A stretch of DNA of 64,000 bases from Conyzicola nivalis. Its GTDB lineage: Bacteria > Actinomycetota > Actinomycetes > Actinomycetales > Microbacteriaceae. The notes beneath the pieces were generated by a model that saw only the letters and a list, made by a program, of their open reading frames with translations, was not told where the DNA came from and ran no database searches. Positions 36,701-44,291 of this stretch are shown in pieces (positions within the stretch are counted from its first letter, which is position 1; each line of letters opens with the position of its first letter). The position numbers and the translations under genes were made by a program. The DNA is taken from assembly GCF_014639655.1 (NCBI RefSeq), contig NZ_BMGB01000001.1, forward strand, positions 62,001 through 126,000. The letters run 5' to 3'.

Positions 36701-37016
36701 CGACGTGGAGCGCGAGATCCACCTGCCGTTCGACGGGCGCATCGTGGTCTGCAAGATCGACGCCGTCTACCGCGACGGCGACCGCTATCAGGTCGTCGAC
36801 TGGAAGACGGGCAAGGCGCCGAAAGACGCCGCGGACCTCGAACGCAAGCAGCTGCAACTGGCGCTCTACCGGCTCGCCTACGCGCGCTGGGCCGGCATCG
36901 ACCCCGCGCTCATCGACGCGGTGTTCTATTTCGTGGCCGACGACACCGTCGTCACACCCGACCGCATCTTCGACGAGGCCGAGCTGCTGACCCTCTGGAG
37001 CGAAAGCGTGGGCTAG
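33795..37016 (+). CDS. adnB: Helicase-nuclease subunit AdnB (lead motor)
   Basis: The 1073-residue product is the second AdnAB subunit. Its motor motifs are intact: Walker A GAGSGKT (45-51), LTFTRKAAGEL, motif II LLDEYQDTS (Asp282, Glu283), VGDPHQSIYGWRGA, and motif V-VI LTIHGSKGLEWD and VAVTRARHSL. The C-terminal nuclease domain has RVSASRFKDFV, CKIDAVY, VVDWKTGKAPKD and QLQLALYRLAY. Intact motors with an A-subunit that is degenerate fit the known division of labour in AdnAB. The GTG 33795 start overlaps the adnA stop by 4 bp; ATG 33804 is an alternative. Confidence 0.95.
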   Translation: MIPMTTVSTRVSALDIAAAIKGNPPTPQQRAVIEADLAPALVIAGAGSGKTETMANRVLYLLANGMVKPSEVLGLTFTRKAAGELATRIRERIEQLAVAGLIGDDYDVFDAPTVATYNSFANSIYRDNAALIGRESDAAVLSEASSWQLARSIVVASHDERLADLDKSVDVVTKAVINLNHELSEIEHGSDDVRRMVGELGSVLELPYGGRSNARYPEVRKAVEAVQGLPVLLDLADAFAEAKASRGLVEYSDQVSLALTATERVPKVAEELRERFAVVLLDEYQDTSVVQTRLLKRLFRDHAVMAVGDPHQSIYGWRGASAANLGGFPADFSSTPATVAKFDLSTSWRNGHAILAAANALVEKLNVVTTVEVGALTASPAASGEDLSVVFEETVNDEAAATAAWLKAQLAVPSAKGEQRSAALLMRTRSTMSVFTAALDAADVKYHVLGIGGLLQEPEIVDLVSALWVVNDPTAGSQLIRLLTGSRWRLGVQDIHALSRLASWLRDRDYAQQPLDDDLKQAMRDSVAENEGGSIVEALDFIAHSRREHGALKNFSEAGLDRLRDAGALFARLRSRAGLDLVDFVTLVEQELMLDIEVAANDRVPLGNGNLEAFFDALGGYLASDDRASLGGFLGWLAVAEWRDSLGPRPEDPEPGTVQLLTIHGSKGLEWDIVAVPRLVEGELPGAAKDGYNGWLSLGALPYEFRGDANELPLLRWRGIETQKEFDDNRKRFKLDLEARHRLEERRLAYVAVTRARHSLLLSGSFWSKQSKPRTPSEFLLDLEESGVIGELPVESENEENPLGSEPEYLQWPVDPLGVRRQRVEQGAAVVREAIADETLTWNALHSPGKWSDDLTLLLRERAARLGANEVVAVPTRVSASRFKDFVSEPASVASSLRRPMPERPYKATQIGTLFHAWVEQRYGMGGTSEELDTLGFELDEGDAVSNDAELVRLQDVFARSVWAGRRPVDVEREIHLPFDGRIVVCKIDAVYRDGDRYQVVDWKTGKAPKDAADLERKQLQLALYRLAYARWAGIDPALIDAVFYFVADDTVVTPDRIFDEAELLTLWSESVG

Positions 37017-37054
37017 CACGCTCGCTGAGCGACCTCCCCGACCGGCGCGGCGGG

Positions 37055-38053
37055 TTAGACCGCGCGCTCGGTTCGGTCGAGCAGCGCCTCGACGTCTTCG
37101 ATCGTCGAGGTCTCCATCGTCTGCGGGTTCAGCGGGTTCATCACGTCGTTGAGGGTCGAGTCGACCAGCGCGCTGAGCATCTCGACCGCGTCATCCACGA
37201 TCTCGGTGCTGCGCGTGTCGGTGCCGTGCAGCAGCCACTTGGCGATCTCGAGCTCGGCGTACAGCTTCGCCCGCTGGCGCACGTGGCGGTCGCCCGAGCC
37301 GCGGACCGCGGTGTAGGCGTCGAAGGCGCTGTCGGCGACGGCTTCCGGTGCGCCGAGCAGCCAGGAGAGGTCGCGGGCGGGGTCCCCGACGCGCAGCTCC
37401 TGCCAGCCGAGCAGGCCGGTGACGACGCCGTCTGCCGACAGGAACGAGTCGGCGCTCAGCGCGTTGTTGATCGGGGTGGTCTGGAACTGCCAGAGTTTGC
37501 TGTCCTCGGTGGCGCGTTCCCAGCGTCCGAGCAGCGCGGGCGGCACGAGGCCGGTCGCGGAGGCGCGGTCCATCACGCTGACGGCGGCGCGCAGGCACTC
37601 ACCGGCCGCGAGCACGGGCAGGCCGGCGTCGGCGACGAAGCTCGTGGGCAGCATGTGCACGGCGGCGACGGACGAGCCGATCGCCGCGGCGAGCCCACGC
37701 GGTCCGGCGTCGAGGCGGCCGAGGCCCACCTTGGTGCCGTAGACGAAGTCGTAGACGACCGCGCGGGTGCCCGAGACGGGAACCTGCCCGACGTAGCTGG
37801 AGACCGCGAAGGGGAGGCGGGTGCGCACGCCGGCGCTGATGGCGCGCAGAGCGACGAGGTCGGCGGACTGTTCCGCCTCCGCCCGCTCGTTGCGCGGGAC
37901 CCGGATGATGAGGTGGCGACCATCACGAGCGGTGAGCAGGGCCGCGTCGAAGTCGTTGTTCTGCGCCGAGCCGAAGCTCGACGTGGCAACGAGGTCGAGG
38001 TCGTCGACGGCTGAGGTCGCGAGCGCGGCTAGAGTGAGATGGGATCTGGCCAT
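37055..38053 (-). CDS. Phosphotransferase-fold protein lacking catalytic residues (probable pseudokinase)
   Basis: The 332-residue product has the aminoglycoside/macrolide phosphotransferase (APH) fold: LIIRVPRNERAEAEQ in the N-lobe, and GWQELRVGDPARDLSWLLG matching the C-lobe end. The catalytic loop HGD-x4-N is replaced by NNA (196-198) and Ser203, and the metal-binding IDW by LGW (215-217), so kinase activity is not expected. ATG 38053 is preceded at 7 nt by TACCCT (plus-strand 38061-38066), indicating a leaderless transcript; the frame runs 8 codons further upstream. It sits convergently after adnB and divergently from nudC. Genes of this kind near adnB/uvrD2 are often annotated macrolide phosphotransferases, a name not supported here. 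Confidence 0.8.
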   Translation of the reverse strand: MARSHLTLAALATSAVDDLDLVATSSFGSAQNNDFDAALLTARDGRHLIIRVPRNERAEAEQSADLVALRAISAGVRTRLPFAVSSYVGQVPVSGTRAVVYDFVYGTKVGLGRLDAGPRGLAAAIGSSVAAVHMLPTSFVADAGLPVLAAGECLRAAVSVMDRASATGLVPPALLGRWERATEDSKLWQFQTTPINNALSADSFLSADGVVTGLLGWQELRVGDPARDLSWLLGAPEAVADSAFDAYTAVRGSGDRHVRQRAKLYAELEIAKWLLHGTDTRSTEIVDDAVEMLSALVDSTLNDVMNPLNPQTMETSTIEDVEALLDRTERAV

Positions 38054-38108
38054 ACCCAACAGGGTAGATCGCCACACCCCCGCTTACCCCGAACGCCACG
38101 CACTTCCG

Positions 38109-39050
38109 ATGGGCCTGATCATGCCGAATTCTTTCCTTGCTCGGCTACCTCTGTCACGTTACGAGGTCGACCGCGACTATCTGACCCGCGATGCTCCGGA
38201 TGCCATCGGTGCGCTCCTACAGGATCCCGCGACGCGCATCCTCCCGCTGTTCCAGGGCAGCGCGCTGCTGGCCACCCCGACGTCTCTGGCCCTCGTGCCG
38301 GTGACCGCCGTACCGACCGCGGAGCTCTACGTCTACCTCGGCCGCTCGATCTCGACGACCAGCCCCGAGCCGGTCGGCACCCCGGTGGTGGCGGCGGTGC
38401 TCACCGACGCCGGCCACCTCGCCGAGTCCGACTGGGGCAACCTGCGGCAGATCGGCGGTCTGCTGAGCGACCGTGACGCCGGTCTCTTCACCGAGGCCCT
38501 CGGCATCGTCAACTGGCACGCCTCGCACCCGTTCTCGCCGAAGACCGGCGTCGCCACCACCCCGGGCAAGGCGGGCTGGACGCGTGTCGACCCGACAACG
38601 GGGCGCGAGATCTTCCCCCGCACCGACGCCGCGATCATCGTGGGCGTCACCGACTCGCACGACCGCCTGCTGCTCGGCTCGAACGCGCTCTGGGCGAGCA
38701 ACCGGTTCTCGCTGCTCGCCGGCTTCGTCGAACCCGGCGAATCGCTCGAGGCCGCCGTCATCCGCGAGATCTTCGAGGAGTCGGGCATCAACGTCATCGA
38801 CCCCGTTTACCTCGGCAGCCAGCCGTGGCCCTTCCCGGCGTCGCTCATGCTCGGCTTCACCGCCCGCGTCGACCCCGCCGTCGAGAGCCTGCTCACACCC
38901 GACGGCCACGAGATCCTCGAACTGCGCTGGTTCACCCGCGACGAACTTCGCGACTCGCTCGGCGAGATCCTGCTGCCCGGTCCCACCTCGATCGCCCGCT
39001 CGATCATCGAACGCTGGTACGGCGGCCCGCTCGACGACGGCTCGGCGTGA
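38109..39050 (+). CDS. nudC: NAD+ diphosphatase / RNA deNADding Nudix hydrolase NudC (zinc ribbon lost)
   Basis: NudC cleaves NAD(H) and removes NAD caps from RNA. The product has 313 residues from ATG 38109. The Nudix box is intact (GFVEPGESLEAAVIREIFEE and SGI, residues 205-227) and is followed by the NudC signature SQPWPFPASLM. The zinc ribbon between the N-terminal domain and the Nudix domain has lost all four cysteines: the FCxxCG position reads FSPKTG (Ser143, Thr146) and the second pair reads RVDPTTG (Val160, Thr163). An ATG at 38121 is an alternative start. It is coupled to uvrD2 by a GTGA overlap. Confidence 0.92.
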   Translation: MGLIMPNSFLARLPLSRYEVDRDYLTRDAPDAIGALLQDPATRILPLFQGSALLATPTSLALVPVTAVPTAELYVYLGRSISTTSPEPVGTPVVAAVLTDAGHLAESDWGNLRQIGGLLSDRDAGLFTEALGIVNWHASHPFSPKTGVATTPGKAGWTRVDPTTGREIFPRTDAAIIVGVTDSHDRLLLGSNALWASNRFSLLAGFVEPGESLEAAVIREIFEESGINVIDPVYLGSQPWPFPASLMLGFTARVDPAVESLLTPDGHEILELRWFTRDELRDSLGEILLPGPTSIARSIIERWYGGPLDDGSA

Positions 39051-40768
39051 CCACGAGCGAGCTCCGCAGCGCGGAGAGCCTCCTCGCCGGCCTCGACGAC
39101 CAGCAGCGGGTCGCGGCCGAGACCCTGCTGGGCCCGGTCTGCCTGCTCGCGGGCGCCGGCACGGGCAAGACCCGCGCGATCACCCACCGCATCGCGTACG
39201 GGGTCGCGACCGGCGTGTATCCGCCCGGACGGGTGATGGCGCTGACGTTCACCAGCAGGGCCGCGGGCGAGCTGCGCAGCCGACTTCGCCACCTCGGGGC
39301 CGCGGGCGTCTCGGCGCGCACCTTCCACGCATCCGCCCTCTCGCAACTGAACTTCTTCTGGCCGCAGGTCGTCGGCGGGACCATGCCGCGGCTCATCGAC
39401 AGCAAGGCGCGCCTGCTCGCCCAGGCGGCAGACACGATCCGGCTGAAGCTCGACACGGCGACGTTGCGCGACACGGCCGCCGAGATCGAGTGGCGCAAGG
39501 TCTCGCGGCTGAGCATCGAGCAGTACGGTGTGGCGGCGCAGTCGCGCACCCTGCCGCCCGCGCTCACCATCGACAAGGCCACGGCTTTGCAGCAGGCCTA
39601 CGAGAACCTGAAGGACGAACGCCGCCAGCTCGACTTCGAAGACGTGCTGCTCGCCACGGCCGGCATGATCGAGACCGAGGCCCGGGTCGCCCAGCAGGTG
39701 CGCGAGCAGTACCGCTTCTTCGTGATCGACGAGTACCAGGACGTCTCGCCGCTGCAGCACGACCTCGTCAAGCTGTGGATGGGGGAGCGCAACGACCTGT
39801 GCGTCGTCGGCGACGCCAGCCAGACCATCTACTCGTTCGCGGGCGCGACACCGGAATACCTGCTGGGCTTTCAGAACGCGTACCACGACGCCACCGTCGT
39901 GCGTCTCGAGCAGAACTACCGCTCTACGCCCGGCATCATCGAGGCAGCCAACCGGCTGATGAAGGGGCGGCCCGGCGCGCTCACCCTGCACTCGCCGCCC
40001 GACGCCGAGGTTCCGCCCGGCGCGATGCGCCCGCCGCTCGTCGACGGCTTCGACAGCGACACGACCGAGGCGCGCGCCGTGGCCAAGGCCGTGGCCGACG
40101 AGATCGCCGAAGGAACCCGGCCAGAGAACATCGCCATCCTGTTCCGCATCAACGTGCAGGCCGCCGCGATCGAGGCGGCGCTCAACGCGATCGGCGTGCC
40201 CTACCTGGTGCGCGGCGCGACCCGCTTCTTCGAGCTGCGCGAGATCAAGGAGGCCCTGATGATGTTCAAGGGCGCCGCCGTCTCGATCCAGGGCGAGCCG
40301 CTGTTCAAGACCGTGAGCGACGTGCTGCGCTCCCTCGGCTGGACCCAGGAGGCGCCGGAAACCCGCGGCGCGGTCCGCGACCGCTGGGAATCGCTCAACG
40401 CCCTCATGGGCCTCGCCGAGCAGACGCCGGCCGGGACCACGCTGAAGGACTTCGTCGACGACCTCTTCGAGCGCCAGGCGGCGCAGCACGAACCGACGCT
40501 CTCGGCCGTGACCATCGCGACGCTGCACTCGGCGAAGGGACTCGAGTGGGACTCCGTGCACCTCGTCGGTCTGAGCGAGGGGCTCGTGCCCATCACCTAC
40601 GCGAAGACCGAGGAGGCGATCGACGAGGAGCGCCGCCTGCTCTACGTCGGCATCACGCGGGCTCGGCGAAAGCTGAGCCTGTCGTGGGCGGCGACGGGTA
40701 CGAACTCCGGCGGCTACCGCCCCGGACAGCGGCAGGCGAGCCGCTTTCTCGCCGAGCTGCAACGCTGA
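39047..40768 (+). CDS. uvrD2: ATP-dependent DNA helicase UvrD2 (short form)
   Basis: This is an SF1A 3'-5' DNA helicase. Motifs are present in order: LLAGAGTGKT, LTFTSRAAGEL, ARTFHASALSQ, FVIDEYQDVSP, VGDASQTIYSFAGA, RLEQNYRST, VTIATLHSAKGLEWD and LLYVGITRARRKL. The 573-residue product ends soon after motif VI. Mycobacterial UvrD2 is about 700 residues with a cysteine-motif linker and an HRDC domain; both are absent here, so this is a short relative. The start GTG 39047 overlaps the nudC stop as GTGA. Its last 116 bp overlap the 3' end of the convergent gene. Confidence 0.93.
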   Translation: MTTSELRSAESLLAGLDDQQRVAAETLLGPVCLLAGAGTGKTRAITHRIAYGVATGVYPPGRVMALTFTSRAAGELRSRLRHLGAAGVSARTFHASALSQLNFFWPQVVGGTMPRLIDSKARLLAQAADTIRLKLDTATLRDTAAEIEWRKVSRLSIEQYGVAAQSRTLPPALTIDKATALQQAYENLKDERRQLDFEDVLLATAGMIETEARVAQQVREQYRFFVIDEYQDVSPLQHDLVKLWMGERNDLCVVGDASQTIYSFAGATPEYLLGFQNAYHDATVVRLEQNYRSTPGIIEAANRLMKGRPGALTLHSPPDAEVPPGAMRPPLVDGFDSDTTEARAVAKAVADEIAEGTRPENIAILFRINVQAAAIEAALNAIGVPYLVRGATRFFELREIKEALMMFKGAAVSIQGEPLFKTVSDVLRSLGWTQEAPETRGAVRDRWESLNALMGLAEQTPAGTTLKDFVDDLFERQAAQHEPTLSAVTIATLHSAKGLEWDSVHLVGLSEGLVPITYAKTEEAIDEERRLLYVGITRARRKLSLSWAATGTNSGGYRPGQRQASRFLAELQR

Positions 40769-41552
40769 CGCCCGTGCAGCCGCACTCGGGGTGCGGCCGC
40801 CAGGTGTGGATCGTGGTCGCCCCCGACCGCGAGTCGATCTCCGTCGACACATGAGCGGATGCCGCGTTCCCCGAGTCGAGCCTCGCGAGCGCCGCGCGGC
40901 TCGCCGCCACCGCGATCTCCCCGGCCACGAGGGCCGTCTCGATCGGCGACCGACGCCCCCACAGCTGGGCCGAGAGCGCCGGCCAGGCCGGGTCGGCGTC
41001 GGTGTGGTACCGCTGCAGGCAGTAGAGGCATGGACCGACTCCCGGCTCGATCATGGGGCCGACGCTCGAGCTCGTGTCCGACAGCACGACGGGCAGGTGC
41101 GGGATGTCGCGGCGAAGCCACAGACCGTGCAGGTCGGGCGCGAGCACGAAGTGCCCGACCGCGATCGCCAGGTCGCACTCGACGGCGGCGGCCGCCTCGA
41201 CCTCGCTCGCGCGGCTCACGCGGACCCCCTCGGCGGCGAGCGTCGCGGCGATACGGTCGGCGGTCGCCCCCGACCCGACGAGGGCCACGGAGCGGGCGCG
41301 CTCGGGTGCCGGGCTTTCCAGGGCGGGAGCGACCGCCTCGAGCAGTGCGGCCGCGGCGGCCTCGTCCACCCCGCCGCCGCGCGCGATCATGTCGAGACCG
41401 GGCTTGCTGACGCCCGCGAGCAACGCCGAGAGCATCAGCTCGTCGGCCGTCGAGACCTCGTGCAGCACGACGACGGGGGAGGCGACGCCGAGCTGCAGGC
41501 TCGAGGGCGAACGCCACACGAGCGGATACCGCGGGTCGAGTTTCAGCACCAT
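40653..41552 (-). CDS. ThiF/cyclodehydratase-like protein (Rv3196-type)
   Basis: The 299-residue product resembles the N-terminal, substrate-recognition half of ThiF/E1-like cyclodehydratases used for azole-modified peptides. A Rossmann-like VALVGSGATADRIA is followed by SDTSSSVGPMIEPGVGPCLYCLQRYH and SAQLWGRR, the latter typical of that group. It has no adjacent peptide substrate or modifying partner, and its place matches Rv3196 of mycobacteria, also uncharacterised. Cysteines in CLYC and PECGC could bind zinc. The C-terminus runs 116 bp into uvrD2 on the opposite strand because no earlier stop exists. Confidence 0.75.
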   Translation of the reverse strand: MVLKLDPRYPLVWRSPSSLQLGVASPVVVLHEVSTADELMLSALLAGVSKPGLDMIARGGGVDEAAAAALLEAVAPALESPAPERARSVALVGSGATADRIAATLAAEGVRVSRASEVEAAAAVECDLAIAVGHFVLAPDLHGLWLRRDIPHLPVVLSDTSSSVGPMIEPGVGPCLYCLQRYHTDADPAWPALSAQLWGRRSPIETALVAGEIAVAASRAALARLDSGNAASAHVSTEIDSRSGATTIHTWRPHPECGCTGVSVAARRESGSPAAVRGGSRRSSYPSPPTTGSAFAEPA

Positions 41553-41618
41553 GCGGGAGAGGATGGCACGGCCGGGCTAGGGCGCGAGCGAACTATCCAC
41601 AGTGGCGCCGGCGGGCGG

Positions 41619-42986
41619 TCAGTCTTCGCGCGGGCGTTCGCTCGAATCGTCGTTGAGCAGGTCTTCGATCGCCTGGTCGATGTCGTCCGGCGCCGGGGTA
41701 CCGGCCTTGAGCCGTGCGACGAGGGCGCTGGGGTCCGTGATGTCTTCCGCCGTGGGCACGAGGTCGGGGTGCGGCCACAGGTCGTCCCTCGCTTCGGCAC
41801 CGACGGCATCCGTTACCGCCTGCCACATGGCGGCCGCCTCGCGCAGGCGACGCGGTCGCAGTTCGAGGCCGACGAGGGTGGCGAACGCCGACTCGGCGGG
41901 GCCTCCCGAGGCGCGGCGACGGCGCACGGTCTCGGCGATCGCCACCGCGGAGGGCAGACGCGACGTCGCCTGGGCCGTCACCACATCGACCCAGCCCTCG
42001 ATGAGGGCGAGCGTGGTCTCGAGGCGGGCGAGAGCGGCGAGCTGGTCGTCGGACTTCGGCGGGATCAGGGCGCCGCTGGTCATGGCCGCGCGCAGCTCTT
42101 CGGGGTTCGCCGGGTCGAAGTCGCTCGCCAGCTCTTCTAGCCGGGTCGTGTCGATGCGGATGCCGTGGGCGAACTCGGTGATCGACGTCATGAGCTGCAG
42201 CCGCAGCCACTTCGCGTGACGGAACAGGCGGGCGTGGGCGAGTTCGCGCACGGCCAGGTAGAGCTGCACCTGGTCGACGGGAACGTCGAGGCCCGACGCG
42301 AAGGCGGCCACGTTCTGCGGGATCATCGCGGCCTGCTGGTCGGACTCCTCGTGCTCGGAAGCGGCCAGCGAACCGAGCAGCGGAATGCCTATGTCGCCGC
42401 CGGAGACGACCTCGCTCGAGAGCTGCCCGACCACGTGGCCGAGCTGCATCGCGAACAGGGTGCCGCCCACGTTGCGCATCAGCTGGCTCGCGCCCGCGAT
42501 CATGTCGGTCATCTCTTCGGGCGCCTGGTCTTTCAGCACGTCGGTGAGCGAATCGGCGATGCTCGTGGCGACCGGCTCCGCGAGCTGGATCCAGATCGGC
42601 ATGGTGGCGGCGACCCACTCGCTGCGGCTCATCAACCGGGGCTCGACGGTGAGCTCGGAGATCTCCGTGGCCTCGGCGAGCCAGAGCGACGCCACGTGGA
42701 AGGCCTGCTCGAGCTGCGAACGTTCGGCCGGAAGCGACACCACGGTCGTGCGCGATGCGATGTTCTTCGCCTGTTCGAGAGCGAGACCCCAGTTGATTCC
42801 ATCGCCGCTGGTCTTCAGCGCGTTCTGCAGCTGCGCGATCAGCTGGGCGACCACCTCGGGGTCGTTGGGCAGCCCGGCAGCGCTCGCCAGCTTGCTCGGG
42901 TCGAGGTCGGTGTTGCCCTCGAGAAACGCGCGCAGCATTTCACGGAACTCTTCTTCGGACGGCTCTTCCCGCGAATCTTCAGGCAT
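41619..42986 (-). CDS. DUF2342 family, putative zinc-dependent metalloprotease
   Basis: The 455-residue product matches the actinobacterial DUF2342 family (Rv3195-like), predicted zinc metallohydrolases with a zincin-like helix. The motif is AVRELAHARLFRHA, in which Glu and His of RELAH replace the first half of HEXXH, with a downstream LALIEGWVDVV acid. The C-terminus is rich in Asp/Glu. Proteolysis has not been shown for the family to my knowledge. TAGCGT (plus-strand 42994-42999) is 7 nt before the ATG. It is divergent from the PDZ-Lon gene. Confidence 0.85.
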   Translation of the reverse strand: MPEDSREEPSEEEFREMLRAFLEGNTDLDPSKLASAAGLPNDPEVVAQLIAQLQNALKTSGDGINWGLALEQAKNIASRTTVVSLPAERSQLEQAFHVASLWLAEATEISELTVEPRLMSRSEWVAATMPIWIQLAEPVATSIADSLTDVLKDQAPEEMTDMIAGASQLMRNVGGTLFAMQLGHVVGQLSSEVVSGGDIGIPLLGSLAASEHEESDQQAAMIPQNVAAFASGLDVPVDQVQLYLAVRELAHARLFRHAKWLRLQLMTSITEFAHGIRIDTTRLEELASDFDPANPEELRAAMTSGALIPPKSDDQLAALARLETTLALIEGWVDVVTAQATSRLPSAVAIAETVRRRRASGGPAESAFATLVGLELRPRRLREAAAMWQAVTDAVGAEARDDLWPHPDLVPTAEDITDPSALVARLKAGTPAPDDIDQAIEDLLNDDSSERPRED

Positions 42987-43103
42987 GCAAACTACGCTAG
43001 CCGCTGCACGCCGGATGGGGCTGGGTTTTCGCCTAGGCTGGATCTTCTGGCTGTGCGCCCGTGGCGAACACTCTTTTTCGTCCGTCTAAACAAAAGGATT
43101 ACG

Positions 43104-44216
43104 GTGGCGCTTTTCGCCGATTCCGACCCGGTCTCGAGGCCGCGTCGCTCACGTGGCTCGACCATCGGTTGGTCCCTCATCCTGCTCGCGATGCTCGTGA
43201 CTCTCGTGGTGGCGGTCGTGCCGTCGCCGTACGTCATCGAACAGCCGGGCCCGGTCTTCAACACGCTCGGACAGGTGGAGGTAGGGGGAGAAGAGGTCCC
43301 CATGATCGAGATCGCGGATGCCACGACCTACCCCACCGGCGGATCGCTCGACATGCTCACGGTGTCGATCAACGGCAACCGGGACAACCGGCTCAACTGG
43401 TTCCAGGTCGCCTCGGCCTGGCTCGATTCGAGCAAGGCGGTCGTGCCTCTCGACAGCGTGTACCCCGAGGGCGTCACCGTCGAGCAGTCGAACGAGCAGA
43501 GCCAGACCGACATGCAGAATTCGCAGCAGGAGGCGATCGCGGCGGCGCTCACCCAGCTCGACTACGACTTCACGACGAGCCTCGAGGTCGTCGACGTCGG
43601 CGAGGGCACCCCGGCGTCCGGGCAGCTCGAGACCGGCGACATGATCGTGAGCGTGAACGGCGAGACCTTCACCGACGTCACTGGGCTGAAGGCGACGATC
43701 GCGGAGAACGGCGTCGACACCCCGGCCACCGTGGTGATCGAGCGCGACGGCGCCGAGCAGACGCTCGCGGTCACCCCGGTGATGAGCGGCGGCACCGCCT
43801 CGGCACCCATCGTGGGCATCACGGTGAAGGGCGACTTCACGTTCCCCATCGACGTCACCATCCAGCTCGAGAAGGTCGGCGGCCCGAGCGCCGGCCAGAT
43901 GTTCGCCCTCGGCATCATCGACAAGCTCACCCCCGGCGAACTCAACGGCGGCAAGAACGTAGCGGGCACCGGCACCATCACCGGCGACGGCACCATCGGC
44001 CCGATCGGCGGGATCCGCCAGAAGATGTACGGCGCCGTGCGCTCGGGCGCCGACTACTTCCTCGCTCCCGTCGACAACTGCGACGAGGTCGTCGGGCACG
44101 TTCCCGACGGACTCGACGTCTTCGCGGTGACGACGCTCGACGACTCGCTCGCCGTGCTCGATGCCGTTTCGACGGGCGGTTCGACGGCCGCCCTGCCCAC
44201 CTGCGAGGCGGGCTGA
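43104..44216 (+). CDS. Membrane-anchored PDZ-Lon (S16) protease
   Basis: The 370-residue product (GTG 43104 with AAAAGGA upstream) has one N-terminal membrane helix (WSLILLAMLVTLVVAVVPS), an extracytoplasmic PDZ domain (about residues 155-235, TGDMIVSVNGETFTDVTGL) and a C-terminal Lon-type proteolytic domain. The catalytic dyad is Ser262 in GGPSAGQMFALG and Lys307 in GGIRQKMYGA. No ATPase domain is present, as expected for this secreted family (Rv3194c, YlbL). Its substrate is unknown. It is followed by the UPF0182 gene, the same order as in mycobacteria. Confidence 0.92.
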   Translation: MALFADSDPVSRPRRSRGSTIGWSLILLAMLVTLVVAVVPSPYVIEQPGPVFNTLGQVEVGGEEVPMIEIADATTYPTGGSLDMLTVSINGNRDNRLNWFQVASAWLDSSKAVVPLDSVYPEGVTVEQSNEQSQTDMQNSQQEAIAAALTQLDYDFTTSLEVVDVGEGTPASGQLETGDMIVSVNGETFTDVTGLKATIAENGVDTPATVVIERDGAEQTLAVTPVMSGGTASAPIVGITVKGDFTFPIDVTIQLEKVGGPSAGQMFALGIIDKLTPGELNGGKNVAGTGTITGDGTIGPIGGIRQKMYGAVRSGADYFLAPVDNCDEVVGHVPDGLDVFAVTTLDDSLAVLDAVSTGGSTAALPTCEAG

Positions 44217-44291
44217 CGACAAGGCGCAGCGGTCTCGCAGTCGGCTCCGTTAAGATGACCGAGACCGACCACTAAGGCCAGGAGCAGTCGC

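Noticed and set aside
33738-37019. A 1093-codon open frame on the minus strand opposite adnB
   Set aside because: It has no recognisable domain and is low-complexity (Arg/Val/Asp/Glu/Gly-rich). It mirrors a certain helicase gene with intact motifs; long antisense frames are expected at this GC content.
40653-41552. A ribosomal peptide (azole) biosynthesis cluster based on the ThiF/cyclodehydratase-like gene
   Set aside because: No precursor peptide, dehydrogenase or YcaO gene lies nearby, and the surrounding genes match a conserved housekeeping neighbourhood.
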